In this document: piece after piece, positions 15,137-21,414 of the stretch
Layout: every line of letters begins with the position of its first letter
Numbering within the stretch: the first letter of the stretch is position 1
Origin: a virus
IMG/VR virus record: IMGVR_UViG_3300034064_000156
Coordinates: 1-32,209 of that record
Direction: 5' to 3' (one strand)
DNA: 32,209 nt
Translations under genes and position numbers: made by a program
Notes under the pieces: model-generated
Seen by the model: the letters and a program-made list of their open reading frames with translations, nothing else
What the model was told of the DNA's origin: nothing
Database searches by the model: none

Positions 15137-15144
15137 TATATTTG
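15137..15144 (+). promoter_or_regulatory. -7 promoter element TATATTTG
   Basis: Matches TAnnTTTG; start codon of the exonuclease (15163) lies 19 bases downstream. No clear -33 TTG at the ideal distance, so it may need an activator or be weak. Confidence 0.55.
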
Positions 15145-15162
15145 ACCATCAATCAATATAAC

Positions 15163-15933
15163 ATGAACAACACACTATTCAGAGCGTCACAACTTGGTAA
15201 GTTGATGACCGATGCTAGGACTAAATCAGGACTTAGCGAAACCACAAAGAGCGCACTTCTTGAAGTCTACATCCAACACAAGTACAATCGCTACAAAGAG
15301 ATAAGCAACAAGTACATTGAGAAAGGTCTAGCCGTAGAGAATGATGCCATTGATATGTGGCGCAGGTTACGCGGTGAAATCGTATTCAAGAATGAAGAGA
15401 TGTTTGTCAATGAGTACATCAAAGGCACACCCGATTTACTTATCAAAGATGATGAAACAGGACTGGTTGTAAACGTGCCTGATATCAAAAGCAGTTGGGA
15501 TATACACACCTTCATGGATGCAAAGCAGAATGATATAAGCAAAGATTACTACTGGCAGGGGCAAGCATATTGTTGGCTCACGGGCGCACCGCGTGCTACG
15601 TTTTGCTATGTGCTAGTAAGCGCACCCATCGAAATGATTAACGATGAAAAGTACCGCCTATCGCGCAGACTAAATCTTATTGATCCACAAGGTGACCCTG
15701 TATTTTTAAAGAAGGCAAAGAGCATAGAACGTAACATGATATACGATATGCCACGTTTTGTTCGCGAATACCCGGATGCAAACCTGGAAACACCACGCGA
15801 TGAATGGGCGTTTGATATACCCATTGCTGAACGCATCCATGAAAAGGTTGTGGAGTTTGATGAAGCAGCAATCGCAAAGCTTCAGGAGCGTGTACCAATG
15901 TGGCGTGAATACCTTAATACCTTAGCATTATGA
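15163..15933 (+). CDS. YqaJ/RecB-type exonuclease (PD-(D/E)XK)
   Basis: 256 residues from the ATG at 15163; a TTG at 15142 is in frame but lies inside the promoter. Core motifs: E59 (VENDAID), GTPD with D91, D107-x-K109 (PDIKSSW) and the YWQGQAYCW box at about 130-138, all diagnostic of the lambda-exonuclease/YqaJ/Cas4 nuclease group. It should resect double-stranded ends 5' to 3' so that the upstream annealing protein can act. Stop overlaps the next start (ATGA at 15930). Confidence 0.85.
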   Translation: MNNTLFRASQLGKLMTDARTKSGLSETTKSALLEVYIQHKYNRYKEISNKYIEKGLAVENDAIDMWRRLRGEIVFKNEEMFVNEYIKGTPDLLIKDDETGLVVNVPDIKSSWDIHTFMDAKQNDISKDYYWQGQAYCWLTGAPRATFCYVLVSAPIEMINDEKYRLSRRLNLIDPQGDPVFLKKAKSIERNMIYDMPRFVREYPDANLETPRDEWAFDIPIAERIHEKVVEFDEAAIAKLQERVPMWREYLNTLAL

Positions 15934-16151
15934 GCGAATTAACATTACTACAAAAGGCAATGCGAATTGTCGAAGAACATGAACCAAGTTTGTTTGATGT
16001 TCACACCAATAAGGGTAGGGATTTTATTCGTGCCATGTCTGAATTACTTAATGTGGAACGTGAGCAAATGAAAGCACCGCAATGCAAAGCAGGTGAAGGC
16101 ACAACAGTAATAGTTGATTTAGTAACAGGTAAAACATACAAGCCACAATGA
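15930..16151 (+). CDS. Small hypothetical protein
   Basis: 73 residues, helical N-terminal half (LLQKAMRIVEEHEPSLFDV, RDFIRAMSELLNVEREQM) and a short beta end (GTTVIVDLVTGKTYKP). ATGA-type overlaps with both neighbours. Not recognised. Confidence 0.6.
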   Translation: MSELTLLQKAMRIVEEHEPSLFDVHTNKGRDFIRAMSELLNVEREQMKAPQCKAGEGTTVIVDLVTGKTYKPQ

Positions 16152-16600
16152 ACGCACTTTGTACACTAATCATTTGGGGGGGCATGCACTATGCAACCCC
16201 TGCATGGATGGAAAAACAGATTCCCGCTTGGATGTGGTCACGCTATGAAATACACATAGCACCATATGGTACTAAGCTATCCAGTATCGCAAACGTAGAC
16301 CCGAAGACAACTGCACTCATAGGATTTAGCGCAGGAGGTTTGGATGTGCTGCGTAACTACTCACAAGATTACGCAATGGTCGTACTGCTTGATCCATCAA
16401 CTCGCATGGATTATGCAAAGATTGCATATACCACTAACACCTACATGTTCTACAATCAATCCAACTGGGGCGGCACTAACAAGAGCATGGATGATGTAGC
16501 TAACCAAATCAATGCAACAGGTGGTAAGGCAGTAAGCATGAAGCTTAAGCACAACGAAATTCCCGCATACTTTTTTAATCACTTTAAAGGCGACTACTAA
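16148..16600 (+). CDS. Minimal alpha/beta-hydrolase-like protein
   Basis: 150 residues. TTALIGFSAGGLDVLR forms a beta-strand, nucleophile elbow, helix unit (G-x-S-x-G, S61). A hydrophobic strand then ends in VVLLDPST (D82, candidate acid), and LKHNEIPAYFF gives a candidate catalytic H135. That is the order Ser-Asp-His of lipases and esterases, but in about half the usual length. It may be a cytosolic esterase or deacylase; no signal peptide is clear. Sits in an early operon of tiny genes, so it is more likely to act on host metabolism or a nucleotide or tRNA ester than on cell lysis. The triad is inferred from motif order. Confidence 0.6.
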   Translation: MNALCTLIIWGGMHYATPAWMEKQIPAWMWSRYEIHIAPYGTKLSSIANVDPKTTALIGFSAGGLDVLRNYSQDYAMVVLLDPSTRMDYAKIAYTTNTYMFYNQSNWGGTNKSMDDVANQINATGGKAVSMKLKHNEIPAYFFNHFKGDY

Positions 16601-16875
16601 TGAAAGCAAAAGACAAAGCATGGCAACTGTACTCGAACTATTTTGATATAGTCGAAGGCGAAAAGCAAGAAGGTAACTTAGTTGAGGTGCATATTAAAGC
16701 TTTGAACGCTGCGCTGTACTGCGTAGATGAAGCCATAGTAAATGCACCTACCGACATAGTCAATGACTTTGAAGGTACAGGTGAATACTACTCTGTAAAA
16801 GCCTACTACCAGCACGTAAAAAGTGAAATACTAAAACTGAAAGCACATGACAAGAAAACAACTGCAACAGTTTAG
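16600..16875 (+). CDS. Small hypothetical protein
   Basis: 91 residues, helical (KAKDKAWQLYSNYFDIVEGEK, NAALYCVDEAIVNAPTD, VKAYYQHVKSEILKLKAH). TAATG junction with the hydrolase-like gene and a 29-base overlap with the next gene. Resembles small acidic phage proteins that I cannot name. Confidence 0.6.
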   Translation: MKAKDKAWQLYSNYFDIVEGEKQEGNLVEVHIKALNAALYCVDEAIVNAPTDIVNDFEGTGEYYSVKAYYQHVKSEILKLKAHDKKTTATV

Positions 16876-17017
16876 TGTTGATGAACTGCGAATGCTACGA
16901 CATAGATACCTAGCAGATACTCCAAAAGGAAGCACTGAATGTTGCCGGGTGAATCGCATCATTCACCGAATCAATCAAGAAATAGATTTTCAAAAAACGT
17001 TTTTAATACATGAGTGA
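16847..17017 (+). CDS. Short hypothetical protein (56 aa)
   Basis: 56 residues, basic and helical, with CC at 32-33. It starts inside the end of the 91-residue gene and overlaps the next start by 8 bases. Coding is supported by gapless operon spacing: without it 16876-17009 would be the only hole in the operon. Confidence 0.6.
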   Translation: MTRKQLQQFSVDELRMLRHRYLADTPKGSTECCRVNRIIHRINQEIDFQKTFLIHE

Positions 17018-17237
17018 AACTAAAAAAGAAACCGCGCTGCGGACACTTAGCAAGTCATTACGCAAAAGATTCCAAGGCAAAACGGTTAACATATCTTGGA
17101 TTGAACTGGATGCGTTTATGATGAAAGCGCAAACACGCGAATTGGAAAACATAGTTAACGCTTACAATGACGGGTATAAAGATGGTGAAACAGGAACACC
17201 AAACAGAACACAAAATGAAAGCAACACTAACATTTAA
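17010..17237 (+). CDS. Small hypothetical protein
   Basis: 75 residues; basic helical N-terminus (ALRTLSKSLRKRFQGKTVNISWIELDAFMM) and a polar Thr/Asn-rich end. Overlaps both neighbours. Not recognised. Confidence 0.55.
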   Translation: MSETKKETALRTLSKSLRKRFQGKTVNISWIELDAFMMKAQTRELENIVNAYNDGYKDGETGTPNRTQNESNTNI

Positions 17238-17427
17238 CCTGCCTGATGATGCAGTAGAATACGAATACACTTTGAACGCTGCCCGGTATAAAGATGCACT
17301 TAGCGAGATTATGAGCATGATGCGCAAGAAGGATAAATGGAATGATTACGACGGCATGACTGCAGAAGTAGTCGCGCAGTTGTATGATGAGATGTGTGAA
17401 ATCGTGGAAGGATTAGAATTAAACTAA
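17215..17427 (+). CDS. Small hypothetical protein, last gene of early arm
   Basis: 70 residues starting at the ATG at 17215 (MKATLTFNLPDDAVEYEYTL). The upstream ATG at 17167 is inside the previous gene and gives an unlikely polar extension. The opening MKATLTFNLP followed by an acidic helix is a widespread small phage protein type of unknown role. Confidence 0.6.
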   Translation: MKATLTFNLPDDAVEYEYTLNAARYKDALSEIMSMMRKKDKWNDYDGMTAEVVAQLYDEMCEIVEGLELN

Positions 17428-17457
17428 TGCGCTTTTTAATCCTCAGCAGCGGGCGCA

Positions 17458-17703
17458 TCATTGCTGCACCTTGCGAAAGCCATGCTTCCAAAGAAACCTA
17501 CCCAGTGCTTCACCTTCCGCATCAACCTTTTCCTCACTCCACTCAGGCTGAATGTGATGAAGGTATTCATGAATTAAGACAATGAAATAGCGCAGCGGTG
17601 GTAGTGTAGGGTCTATCTCAATCACATTATCACTATACAACCCATCCGCTTTTTCGCGTCCAAGTTTGCGCTGAATAACTTTAGGATGTGGTTTGCGTTT
17701 CAT
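17458..17703 (-). CDS. Small zinc metallopeptidase-like protein (HExxH)
   Basis: 81 residues. LIHEYLHHIQPEW places HEYLH at 45-49 (two His ligands and the catalytic Glu) and is followed by EEKVDAEGEAL, where an acidic residue could be the third ligand. The preceding DNVIEIDPTLPPLRYFIVL fits the beta-strand and helix layout of minimal zincins (ImmA or SprT-like). Last gene of the late arm, facing the early arm across 30 bases. A processing or host-repressor-cleaving role is possible but unproven. Confidence 0.6.
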   Translation of the reverse strand: MKRKPHPKVIQRKLGREKADGLYSDNVIEIDPTLPPLRYFIVLIHEYLHHIQPEWSEEKVDAEGEALGRFLWKHGFRKVQQ

Positions 17704-17793
17704 TATCTTTGCGACATAGTGTAGTGGTTCATTGCATTATTGTTTTTGTTATAAATTGATACAATCAGGCTCCAAACGTGGAGCCTTTTTGTT
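17704..17793 (+). ncRNA. Small RNA unit on the + strand (promoter-like element plus terminator), copy 1
   Basis: TATCTTTG (TAnnTTTG) at 17704-17711 abuts the start codon of the zincin gene on the other strand; about 60 bases on is a terminator: AGGCTCC AAACGT GGAGCCT (17767-17786) followed by T5. Transcript about 75 nt, no convincing reading frame. The segment 17718-17735 looks like a tRNA D-arm, but no T-arm or acceptor stem is present. The same hexaloop and layout recur at 27963-28044. No good -33 TTG at 19 bases. Confidence 0.5.
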
Positions 17794-18832
17794 ATCTAAT
17801 CTTACCATTGACAATCCTGTAATTACTCACTTCAAAATCTCCAGTATCCATTACGCGCACATGTGCAAACCCATGATGGTGTTTGTTGATGGGCATGTAA
17901 TCAGGGTGCAGCTCACATAGACAGGCCACGCTCCAACACGTTGTTATCTTGCCATTGATGTTAGGCTCTGTATGTTCACTTGCTTGGTGGTGGTGTCCAC
18001 ACAATGCGCTATCCTTTGCTCGCAAGAACAAACCGCGTGCAATGTTTACGGGACTAAATACCGATGCTCCCAGTTCATGACCATGTAATATGGTCAACTT
18101 GCCCGCGTGTATTATCTGCTTATCAGGAATAAATGTGATGTTGTACTTATCCAAGTGCATGAGTGATTCAAAGTTGAACTCATCCATCCCTAACAAATCA
18201 GGTGCATTGCGCATGATGTAGTGATCATAACGCACATCGTGATTACCGCACTTGTAATAGATGGCAGCATTCGGGAAAAGCTTGCGTAGCGTTTGCAAGA
18301 ATTGCCTGGTCATTAGCACTTCATGCCCGAAGTTTCTTTTACGCGGGTCTTTCTCAAAGCGACTGATTGCATAGAAGTCTATGATATCACCATTAAGCAG
18401 GATAGTATTAACCTCATTCTCCAAACCATACTTCAATGCTAACGTCAATGCCTGTATGTTATGATACGGCACGTGTATATCCGAAAGCAGAAGTATGTTA
18501 TTGTGATTAATTGGAAGCTTGAATGGTTTATAGTTCGCCTCCTGTGATGGTGGCAGGTCTAGCGGGTTGCTTTGTTCAGGCATCAACTCGTTTACCATAT
18601 TGCCGAAGTCGGTAAAATGGTTTTCTAGTTTGCTTAAATTACCCTTTGCCTGCGGTTTAACGGGTGAATGTGGTGCAAGGTTATGTCTTTTGCGCCAACT
18701 GAAATACAATCGCTCAAATGAGCTGTATTGCATTTTAATTTGGTGCTTATTCATGGCAGCACGTAGCCGTGAAGCTATCGAGCCTGTGCCTTCATGAACT
18801 TCTTTGTAAACCTCAAAGTATTCACCTTGCAT
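17792..18832 (-). CDS. Calcineurin-like metallophosphoesterase with N-terminal DNA-binding-like region
   Basis: 346 residues. All five metal-binding motifs are present: DIH (D118, H120), NGD (148-149), GNHD (196-199), HGHE (250-253) and GHHHQ (279-283). Residues 1-50 (SIASRLRAAMNKHQ, YSSFERLYFSWRKRHN) look like a small helical nucleic-acid-binding region. Probable Mn2+-dependent phosphodiesterase or nuclease acting on DNA or a nucleotide; the substrate is not determined by the motifs. Downstream of the lysis genes in the late operon. The stop lies 2 bases from the end of the + strand terminator. Confidence 0.8.
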   Translation of the reverse strand: MQGEYFEVYKEVHEGTGSIASRLRAAMNKHQIKMQYSSFERLYFSWRKRHNLAPHSPVKPQAKGNLSKLENHFTDFGNMVNELMPEQSNPLDLPPSQEANYKPFKLPINHNNILLLSDIHVPYHNIQALTLALKYGLENEVNTILLNGDIIDFYAISRFEKDPRKRNFGHEVLMTRQFLQTLRKLFPNAAIYYKCGNHDVRYDHYIMRNAPDLLGMDEFNFESLMHLDKYNITFIPDKQIIHAGKLTILHGHELGASVFSPVNIARGLFLRAKDSALCGHHHQASEHTEPNINGKITTCWSVACLCELHPDYMPINKHHHGFAHVRVMDTGDFEVSNYRIVNGKIR

Positions 18833-18837
18833 AGTAG

Positions 18838-19164
18838 TTATTTATTGCCCCTGATATACCCGGCTAACTCCGCAAGATTGGTGCTAATGGTCAAGTTCTG
18901 TGACGCTATCACATCAATCTTCTTTTCTAGCTTATCAATGGCTTTGTTCTGTTCTTCTTTCATGGTATTCAACTTAGTATTGAATTCATCTTTGGTGTCT
19001 TTAAGTGATTCTGCTAGCATAGTTACCTCGCGTTTATGATATGATTCTACTTTGCCAAGTGCGCTGGATACTTTGACCACATCGCGCTTTAATGCGTAGT
19101 ACAAACCCGTTAAGGACACAGCACCACCAATGATTGTTATAATATCTCTCGGTTGAACATCCAT
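18838..19164 (-). CDS. Holin-like or coiled-coil membrane protein
   Basis: 108 residues: one hydrophobic segment near 8-26 (IITIIGGAVSLTGLYYAL), then a long coiled coil (VESYHKREVTMLAESLKDTKDE through DKLEKKIDVI). The pattern resembles XhlA/BhlA-like holin accessories in reverse order. Position directly after the spanin-like genes suggests a lysis role, though a tail role cannot be excluded. Five bases separate it from the next gene. Confidence 0.5.
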   Translation of the reverse strand: MDVQPRDIITIIGGAVSLTGLYYALKRDVVKVSSALGKVESYHKREVTMLAESLKDTKDEFNTKLNTMKEEQNKAIDKLEKKIDVIASQNLTISTNLAELAGYIRGNK

Positions 19165-19166
19165 TT

Positions 19167-19607
19167 CTATAAGATTACAAAGTATAAAGTTGAAACTGCA
19201 AGCGCACTAATACCTACTGACAGCACCACGTTGTGTGCTATTAGTCTACGGTTGCGCTTCTTAAGGTCTTTTATCTGTAGTTCTTTCTCCTGTGCTATTG
19301 CCTTCTCTATGCTTTGCTTGTTATCGTATATCTGTGCTAATGTCTCGTAACTGTTGGCCTGTATGCCTGTGATTTTAGAATAGTAATGCGTCTTGAGTTT
19401 TTCAAGTTGGTATAGTGAATCTATTTCCATGCTCGTTTGATACCAGTACATCATGCTAGTGTAATTCAGATTCATCAGTTGCACCTCGTAAGTCGTAAGT
19501 TTTGGAGTAAAATCCAGACTTGAGGAGGCTGTCGGATTTTTTGAGCGTTGCGCGAAACTGACGATCGGCAGTAGCATCATCAGAATTAAGAATTTGGTAT
19601 ACGTCAT
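19167..19607 (-). CDS. Lysis-cassette protein with signal peptide and C-terminal membrane span (spanin-like)
   Basis: 146 residues. N-terminal signal peptide ending FAQ (about 1-20, no lipobox Cys), a helical middle with coiled-coil character, then a C-terminal hydrophobic segment (about 125-146) after a basic stretch (KKRNRRLIAHN). N-terminal export plus C-terminal anchor is the layout of a unimolecular spanin, but the lipid-anchoring Cys is missing. It overlaps the previous gene by 152 bases in another frame, as Rz/Rz1 pairs do. Confidence 0.55.
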   Translation of the reverse strand: MTYTKFLILMMLLPIVSFAQRSKNPTASSSLDFTPKLTTYEVQLMNLNYTSMMYWYQTSMEIDSLYQLEKLKTHYYSKITGIQANSYETLAQIYDNKQSIEKAIAQEKELQIKDLKKRNRRLIAHNVVLSVGISALAVSTLYFVIL

Positions 19608-19875
19608 TTCGGTAGTATTGATTTGTTACATCTTGCAACTGAATAATCGTATCGCCGCGCATAGTTAAACTATCTATTTTGGCATACAAGTTATTTGCTA
19701 TTGCGTTATTTTTTTCAATCGCACGGTATAATGAATCATTGATAGACTCTAGTCTGTCAACTGCAGGTGAAGGTGCAGGGGTATTGCAACTTTTAAACAT
19801 GACAAACACTAGTAATGTAGTTACAACAACTGCACTAGCTATCAATATGCGCTTGTTTCTTATTGATTGTTCCAT
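19456..19875 (-). CDS. Inner-membrane spanin (Rz-like)
   Basis: 139 residues: basic start, one membrane span at about 10-27 (ILIASAVVVTTLLVFVMF), then a periplasmic, coiled-coil-type region (VDRLESINDSLYRAIEKNNAIANNLYAKIDSL). This is the architecture of the inner-membrane spanin, and the overlapping partner gene and adjacent lysin support it. Overlaps the lysin gene by 16 bases. The C-terminal 50 residues are encoded by the same DNA as the start of the next gene. Confidence 0.6.
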   Translation of the reverse strand: MEQSIRNKRILIASAVVVTTLLVFVMFKSCNTPAPSPAVDRLESINDSLYRAIEKNNAIANNLYAKIDSLTMRGDTIIQLQDVTNQYYRNDVYQILNSDDATADRQFRATLKKSDSLLKSGFYSKTYDLRGATDESELH

Positions 19876-20435
19876 CTCGTTATGTGTATTGACTTGTTCA
19901 ATGGTCTTATCTTAACTAGAACACCATCACCCCTGCGGCTATCTCTATCACCACGATCATTGGTGTTGCCTTCGATAGTGCGTACTGAATACTCGCTAAT
20001 CTTATCTACTATTCCCGTATGTCCGATGGCCTTATACCTGTTTGTGTTTTTCCAATGACTATAGGACAATGTCATTACCAGTACATCACCCGGCTTATGC
20101 GATTGATAGAACCTACCATCAGTAAAGATTACATCCTTTTTGTTGTAGCACGTAGGTGACCACCCTGTGACCTTGGCCTCAACACCACACTCATGGAATA
20201 TGGCACGCACAAAGAAAGCGCACCATTGATAGGTGGGCTTCCAACCTACTTCGCGCATGAGCCGTTCAAAGTAACGGTCATCAAAGCCCATATTGTTACC
20301 CCCTTTCTCCCTAACACCAACGTGTGCATAGGCTACAAGCCTTACACAATAACCGTCATTAGCGTGCGCAGTATGAATAGGAAGGCAGCAAAGTAAGCAA
20401 AGTACAACAGCAGATATAAAGAGATTTTTTGCCAT
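19860..20435 (-). CDS. Endolysin, CHAP/NlpC-P60-type amidase with signal peptide
   Basis: 191 residues. Signal peptide about 1-25 (MAKNLFISAVVLCLLCCLPI then HTAHA). Catalytic fold of a papain-like peptidase: QWCAFF with C72, KPGDVLVM, GHTGIVDKI with H139, then IEGNTN with E155 as third residue. Cleaves peptidoglycan peptide bonds from the periplasm, exported by Sec and so possibly independent of a holin. The start is fixed by the signal peptide, although it overlaps the upstream membrane gene by 94 bases. Confidence 0.8.
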   Translation of the reverse strand: MAKNLFISAVVLCLLCCLPIHTAHANDGYCVRLVAYAHVGVREKGGNNMGFDDRYFERLMREVGWKPTYQWCAFFVRAIFHECGVEAKVTGWSPTCYNKKDVIFTDGRFYQSHKPGDVLVMTLSYSHWKNTNRYKAIGHTGIVDKISEYSVRTIEGNTNDRGDRDSRRGDGVLVKIRPLNKSIHITRWNNQ

Positions 20436-20755
20436 GTAGTTAGTGACGTTTTAAGTTCTTCTTTGATGTCGCGTGAATAGATTTCCCGTTGCAATGAGCG
20501 GAAGTTGAAGCGTATACCCATAAACACAATGAAGTTGGCGAAGACCATGATAAGACCTGCCAGGATTACATACTGGATGTACTCTGTGCTTATCAATGCA
20601 TCACCAAAATATTGGTAACTGAGTGTACCGCTTACACTAAAAATTAAGAAGGCAATCGGTATAGACCAAAAGCCGTCGAATAACTCTAGGTTGTAACGCA
20701 GCTTTTTAAGAGCCTCGTTATTTTGACTTGTTTTTGTCTGCTTCTTTGTTGCCAT
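20342..20755 (-). CDS. Three-span membrane protein, holin candidate
   Basis: 137 residues from the ATG at 20755 (an upstream ATG at 20788 gives a longer form overlapping the 40-residue gene). Hydrophobic segments near 29-50 (WSIPIAFLIFSVSGTLSY), 65-85 (YVILAGLIMVFANFIVFMGI) and 112-133 (LYLLLYFAYFAAFLFIL). Lysine-rich N-terminus. The position directly before the lysin makes it the best holin candidate. Its last 94 bases are shared with the lysin start in another frame. Confidence 0.55.
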   Translation of the reverse strand: MATKKQTKTSQNNEALKKLRYNLELFDGFWSIPIAFLIFSVSGTLSYQYFGDALISTEYIQYVILAGLIMVFANFIVFMGIRFNFRSLQREIYSRDIKEELKTSLTTWQKISLYLLLYFAYFAAFLFILRTLMTVIV

Positions 20756-20840
20756 TGGTACGTAATTTAAATGAAAGCTCGCGTTCATAGCGTCTCAATC
20801 TTTCGGTGTATTCTTGCTTTAGTGTCTTCTTATCACTCAT
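20718..20840 (-). CDS. Short basic hypothetical protein (40 aa)
   Basis: 40 residues, highly charged helix (QEYTERLRRYERELSFKLR). The ATG overlaps the stop of the connector gene (ATGA at 20837-20840), and its end overlaps the membrane protein gene. Junction style supports translation. Unknown role. Confidence 0.5.
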   Translation of the reverse strand: MSDKKTLKQEYTERLRRYERELSFKLRTNGNKEADKNKSK

Positions 20841-21406
20841 GGTATACGATTAATGATATTACGTGAGTAAGTAGGACGGAATGAAGTGGCCGTGTTGCCC
20901 GTGCTGAACTGATAGTTAAGAGTATTTGTCACATCCGTCCGTGGTGATCTATCAGGCCATGTAGCAGTTGAGTATTCCGGGAACAAACTTGAGTTAGCGC
21001 ATAGGTAATCGACTAACAAGGTGGTGTAGTGTTCCGCGTTTTGCCTTGCACGGTCTATCATATCCTTCATCACAAGGTCACTTACCGCTACGGTGTCTTC
21101 GCTTTGGCGTTGTACTAGCGTGCCATTGTCCATACGATACGATAGGTTAGGCATAAGTTCCACCATAACCCACCACAGGAGCATCTTTTGAATGTAATCC
21201 TCAAGTAATACTTGATAGTTGCCCGATATTGTGTTAGCGGCTACATCTGCTTTAATCTTGTTTAACAAATCAGTTCCCAAAAATGGAAGCAGCCACTTAT
21301 CCTGTGCAAGATATACGGCAGGATAGATAAGGTTAGGGTCAACACTACCATTTACGGTGGTGTACTTCTTGACAAAGTTTTCGGATATTAATAGTACTTC
21401 AGGCAT
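20837..21406 (-). CDS. Head-tail connector-like protein
   Basis: 189 residues. N-terminal motif NLIYPAVYLAQDKWLLPFLGTDLLNKI and the helical centre (LLEDYIQKMLLWWVMVELMPNLSYRMDNGTL) fit a family of Bacteroidota phage proteins (DUF6712-like) that lie next to the portal and resemble head-closure or adaptor proteins. Located 8 bases after the portal. Adaptor role inferred from place and helical content. Confidence 0.6.
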   Translation of the reverse strand: MPEVLLISENFVKKYTTVNGSVDPNLIYPAVYLAQDKWLLPFLGTDLLNKIKADVAANTISGNYQVLLEDYIQKMLLWWVMVELMPNLSYRMDNGTLVQRQSEDTVAVSDLVMKDMIDRARQNAEHYTTLLVDYLCANSSLFPEYSTATWPDRSPRTDVTNTLNYQFSTGNTATSFRPTYSRNIINRIP

Positions 21407-21414
21407 AGTTGTGA

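Noticed and set aside
15142-15162. TTG start for the exonuclease at 15142
   Set aside because: It overlaps the TATATTTG promoter box; ATG at 15163 is a better start.
17427-17458. ATGCGC...GCGCAT inverted repeat at the convergence of the arms as a bidirectional terminator
   Set aside because: Stem of only six pairs with a loop of about 20 bases and a T run inside the loop; weak evidence.
17714-17765. Possible tRNA (D-arm-like TAGTGTAGTGGTT)
   Set aside because: No T-arm (GTTCxAxxC), no matching acceptor stem and no 7-base anticodon loop; the hairpin that follows is a T-tailed terminator.
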